From Ruegeria arenilitoris (GTDB lineage Bacteria; Pseudomonadota; Alphaproteobacteria; Rhodobacterales; Rhodobacteraceae): a DNA stretch of 64,000 bases. How positions within the stretch are numbered: position 1 is the stretch's first letter; every line of letters begins with the position of its first letter. This document shows positions 62,615 to 64,000 of the stretch, piece after piece. The translations under genes were made by a program, and so were the position numbers. Location: contig NZ_WQCA01000006.1 of assembly GCF_013032445.1 (NCBI RefSeq), positions 186,001 through 250,000 of the forward strand, written 5' to 3'. The notes under the pieces are model-generated. The model was not told the origin of the DNA. It searched no databases and worked only from the letters and a program-made list of their open reading frames with translations.

Positions 62615-62956
62615 ATGCTCAATTGCCCCATGCGAATAACAATCTTTGCCATGGTGTTCACTTTACCTTCGAACGGCATTGGTCAGGAACTTGATCCGCA
62701 AACCGCAGCTGGGAAAGCAATATACGAAGCTGAAACCCATAGAGTTGGCTGCAGACGATGCCATGCAGCTGATGGAACCGCTGTGGAAGAAGGCAAGTCC
62801 TTCATGGCGGAAAGGAGCATTCAAGGAAAATCCGCTGAGGAAATCAGGGTTGCGATTATGGCCTCACCAATGATGTGGACGATCAAACTTAATGAAGAAG
62901 AACTATTGCAGCTTGCAGCATACCTGAAGCATCTCGAAGCTGTGGCTAACCAGTAA
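62615..62956 (+). CDS. Small c-type cytochrome
   Basis: A 113-residue secreted protein: hydrophobic leader (about 1-24), then a single heme site GCRRCHAADG (Cys46, Cys49, His50) and ASPMMWTIKLNEEELLQLAAYL, where Met86 or Met87 is the likely axial ligand and the C-terminal helix is standard. Start behind GGGAGGAGACGCCTG. Divergent from the ankyrin-cytochrome gene with about 200 bp between them, so the two are probably co-regulated and may exchange electrons. Confidence 0.85.
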   Translation: MLNCPMRITIFAMVFTLPSNGIGQELDPQTAAGKAIYEAETHRVGCRRCHAADGTAVEEGKSFMAERSIQGKSAEEIRVAIMASPMMWTIKLNEEELLQLAAYLKHLEAVANQ

Positions 62957-63112
62957 GACCCGTCGAATTAACGGCTGAATAAACTCCGCAAACGTGGCTG
63001 AGAAATGGGAAGTATCCTGTTGTCCGCTTTGGGGCTCAGAACGGACATTCGTGAGTTCAAAAAAAGAAGGCTCCCGGGCGTCCGGTAAATCATCTTCTAT
63101 GAATAACTTTAT

Positions 63113-63823
63113 TTACGAAATTGGTTCGCCACTAATTTCATGCATCAGCTTCAGGCGAATGGCCCATGCGAAATCCGCATAAGTGTCGACAGAAACAACG
63201 AAACTGCCATGCCCACCAATCACAGCGTCTCTGAAATAGGCTTCCAGTTCAAAACTGTCATCAAGGATCGCAAGACCATTAATTGTGATACCCTGCTCCA
63301 CGATAGCGTCGCGCACGTTGCGGGGATGCCGACCCTGGTTAGAGTGCTCATCCGACGTAATGTCGATCACCTTCCGTTTGCTTCGAAACGCATTACGACG
63401 AAAAAGGTTTCCACCATAGTCGATGGCACTGCCCATTGCTGTTCCAAAGCTGACGACCTGACGCGCTTGGCGTTCAATCGCCTCAGCAAATGCTGCTGCA
63501 CTTTCCGCGTCATGAACTCTCCGCCATGGTACAATATCGAATTGCTGAAAAGTTGCACTCCACTGAACAAACGTGATGGCAATGCCATTCCCACCAAGGT
63601 CCTCTATCGCCTGCACCACCAGCGGATCGCGAAAGGCCCGTGCATAACCTCCTATCTGGAGGTCAAATTCATCTCCTCGGATGCTAGATGATGCATCGGC
63701 CAGCAATACGAGCTCCAGTTCTACATCTGTCTCAGCATTGGCTGAAACGGTCATCACGACTGGCGCGAGAAGGAGAAAAAGCAGCCATCTCAAAATCATA
63801 CCTCCGGAGGCTCGGTCGGGCAT
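63113..63823 (-). CDS. DUF1194 VWA-like secreted protein
   Basis: A 236-residue exported protein of the DUF1194 family, a von Willebrand A fold. Signal peptide region ILRWLLFLLLAPVVMTVSANA; MIDAS-like motif LLADASSSI (DxSxS) followed by SFGTAMGSAIDYGG and VIDITSDEHSNQ. Members bind metal or protein partners in the periplasm; precise function unknown. The start is uncertain: ATG at 63823 (used) has no ribosome site, while ATG at 63799 has GGAGG too close. Lies between a cytochrome gene and the window end. Confidence 0.82.
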   Translation of the reverse strand: MPDRASGGMILRWLLFLLLAPVVMTVSANAETDVELELVLLADASSSIRGDEFDLQIGGYARAFRDPLVVQAIEDLGGNGIAITFVQWSATFQQFDIVPWRRVHDAESAAAFAEAIERQARQVVSFGTAMGSAIDYGGNLFRRNAFRSKRKVIDITSDEHSNQGRHPRNVRDAIVEQGITINGLAILDDSFELEAYFRDAVIGGHGSFVVSVDTYADFAWAIRLKLMHEISGEPIS

Positions 63824-63850
63824 AGCTGTATTATTGGCTATTGAATGGTA

Positions 63851-64000
63851 TCAGACTCGGCTGTCTTCGGCGAAGGTAATTCGTCCTCTTGCCAGCAACG
63901 CGCTCAAGCTGTCATCAATACCCAGCTCAGGCGATGCAACCAGATCGGGCCAAATCAAGCGTTGAGCATGCGTCTGTGTTTCGCTGAAGCTCTGGCGGAA
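63851..64000 (-). CDS. C-terminal fragment of an unidentified protein (cut by window edge)
   Basis: An open frame enters from the right edge and ends with TGA at 63851-63853, giving 49 residues (FRQSFSETQTHAQRLIWPDL and on to EDSRV). No family was recognised in this short piece. The reading frame, absence of stops and position just upstream of the DUF1194 gene on the same strand support a real gene, perhaps in one operon. Confidence 0.45.
   Translation of the reverse strand, partial: FRQSFSETQTHAQRLIWPDLVASPELGIDDSLSALLARGRITFAEDSRV

Overview
The window reads as chromosomal DNA of a marine roseobacter-type alphaproteobacterium (Rhodobacteraceae). This rests on high G+C over most of its length, the gene families present (BetI/BetC, small DUF1127 protein, DUF1194, DUF2927, DUF333, BI-1/YccA, an XpaC-TelA-SPFH operon), bacterial class A RNase P RNA and many Shine-Dalgarno-led short operons. 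No rRNA, complete insertion sequence, prophage or CRISPR array was seen. The exact genus cannot be fixed from sequence reading alone.

Layout. 0-1 kb: start of the choline/glycine-betaine cluster (betI, truncated betC) with a palindromic BetI-type operator. 1-16.6 kb: transport and housekeeping (DMT permease, divergent ArgO/ArgP pair, MFS permease, YebC, two SLC13/RCK permeases, a class I amidotransferase, a BASS symporter with a ketosteroid-dehydrogenase-like flavoprotein, YmdB phosphodiesterase, 5-formyl-THF cyclo-ligase, MgtE). 16.7-20.7 kb: purine salvage (guanine deaminase converging on an 8-oxoguanine-deaminase-like amidohydrolase), HisN and an XRE regulator. 21-28.3 kb: quinone reductase, LysR, DUF1127, BI-1, L33, a TerB-like protein and a DUF1326-DUF2182-GYD cluster. 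28.3-35.8 kb: rnpB, AmpD-type amidase, excalibur lipoprotein, gatCA, a small secreted peptide behind tandem operator-like repeats, ceramidase-like protein, UPF0173 hydrolase, TadA and an RsuA-family pseudouridine synthase.

35.9-41.4 kb holds a compact six-gene run: 29-residue membrane peptide, XpaC-like protein, TelA-like protein, DUF2927 lipoprotein, SPFH-GYF protein and a membrane-anchored double zinc ribbon. It has no obvious enzyme and is the best candidate here for an undescribed system, probably an envelope or toxic-anion stress module. 41.5-56.7 kb: nitroreductase, Dtd, glycerate kinase, a CocE-type hydrolase followed by a complete peptide/opine ABC importer with a Tat-exported binding protein, then a phosphodiesterase, an HSL-type esterase with an acyl-CoA synthetase, and an MsbA-like exporter.

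At about 57 kb a tRNA-Gly(TCC) gene with encoded CCA is followed, on its 3' side, by a 43-bp exact copy of its 3' part and an AT-rich spacer: the signature of a decayed tRNA-targeted integration. From there to the end the base composition drops and the genes are accessory: GFA protein, a LysR-TauD-ADH catabolic locus, an ankyrin-cytochrome c fusion divergent from a small cytochrome c, and a DUF1194 VWA-like protein. The left part looks like stable core chromosome and the last 7 kb like laterally acquired DNA.
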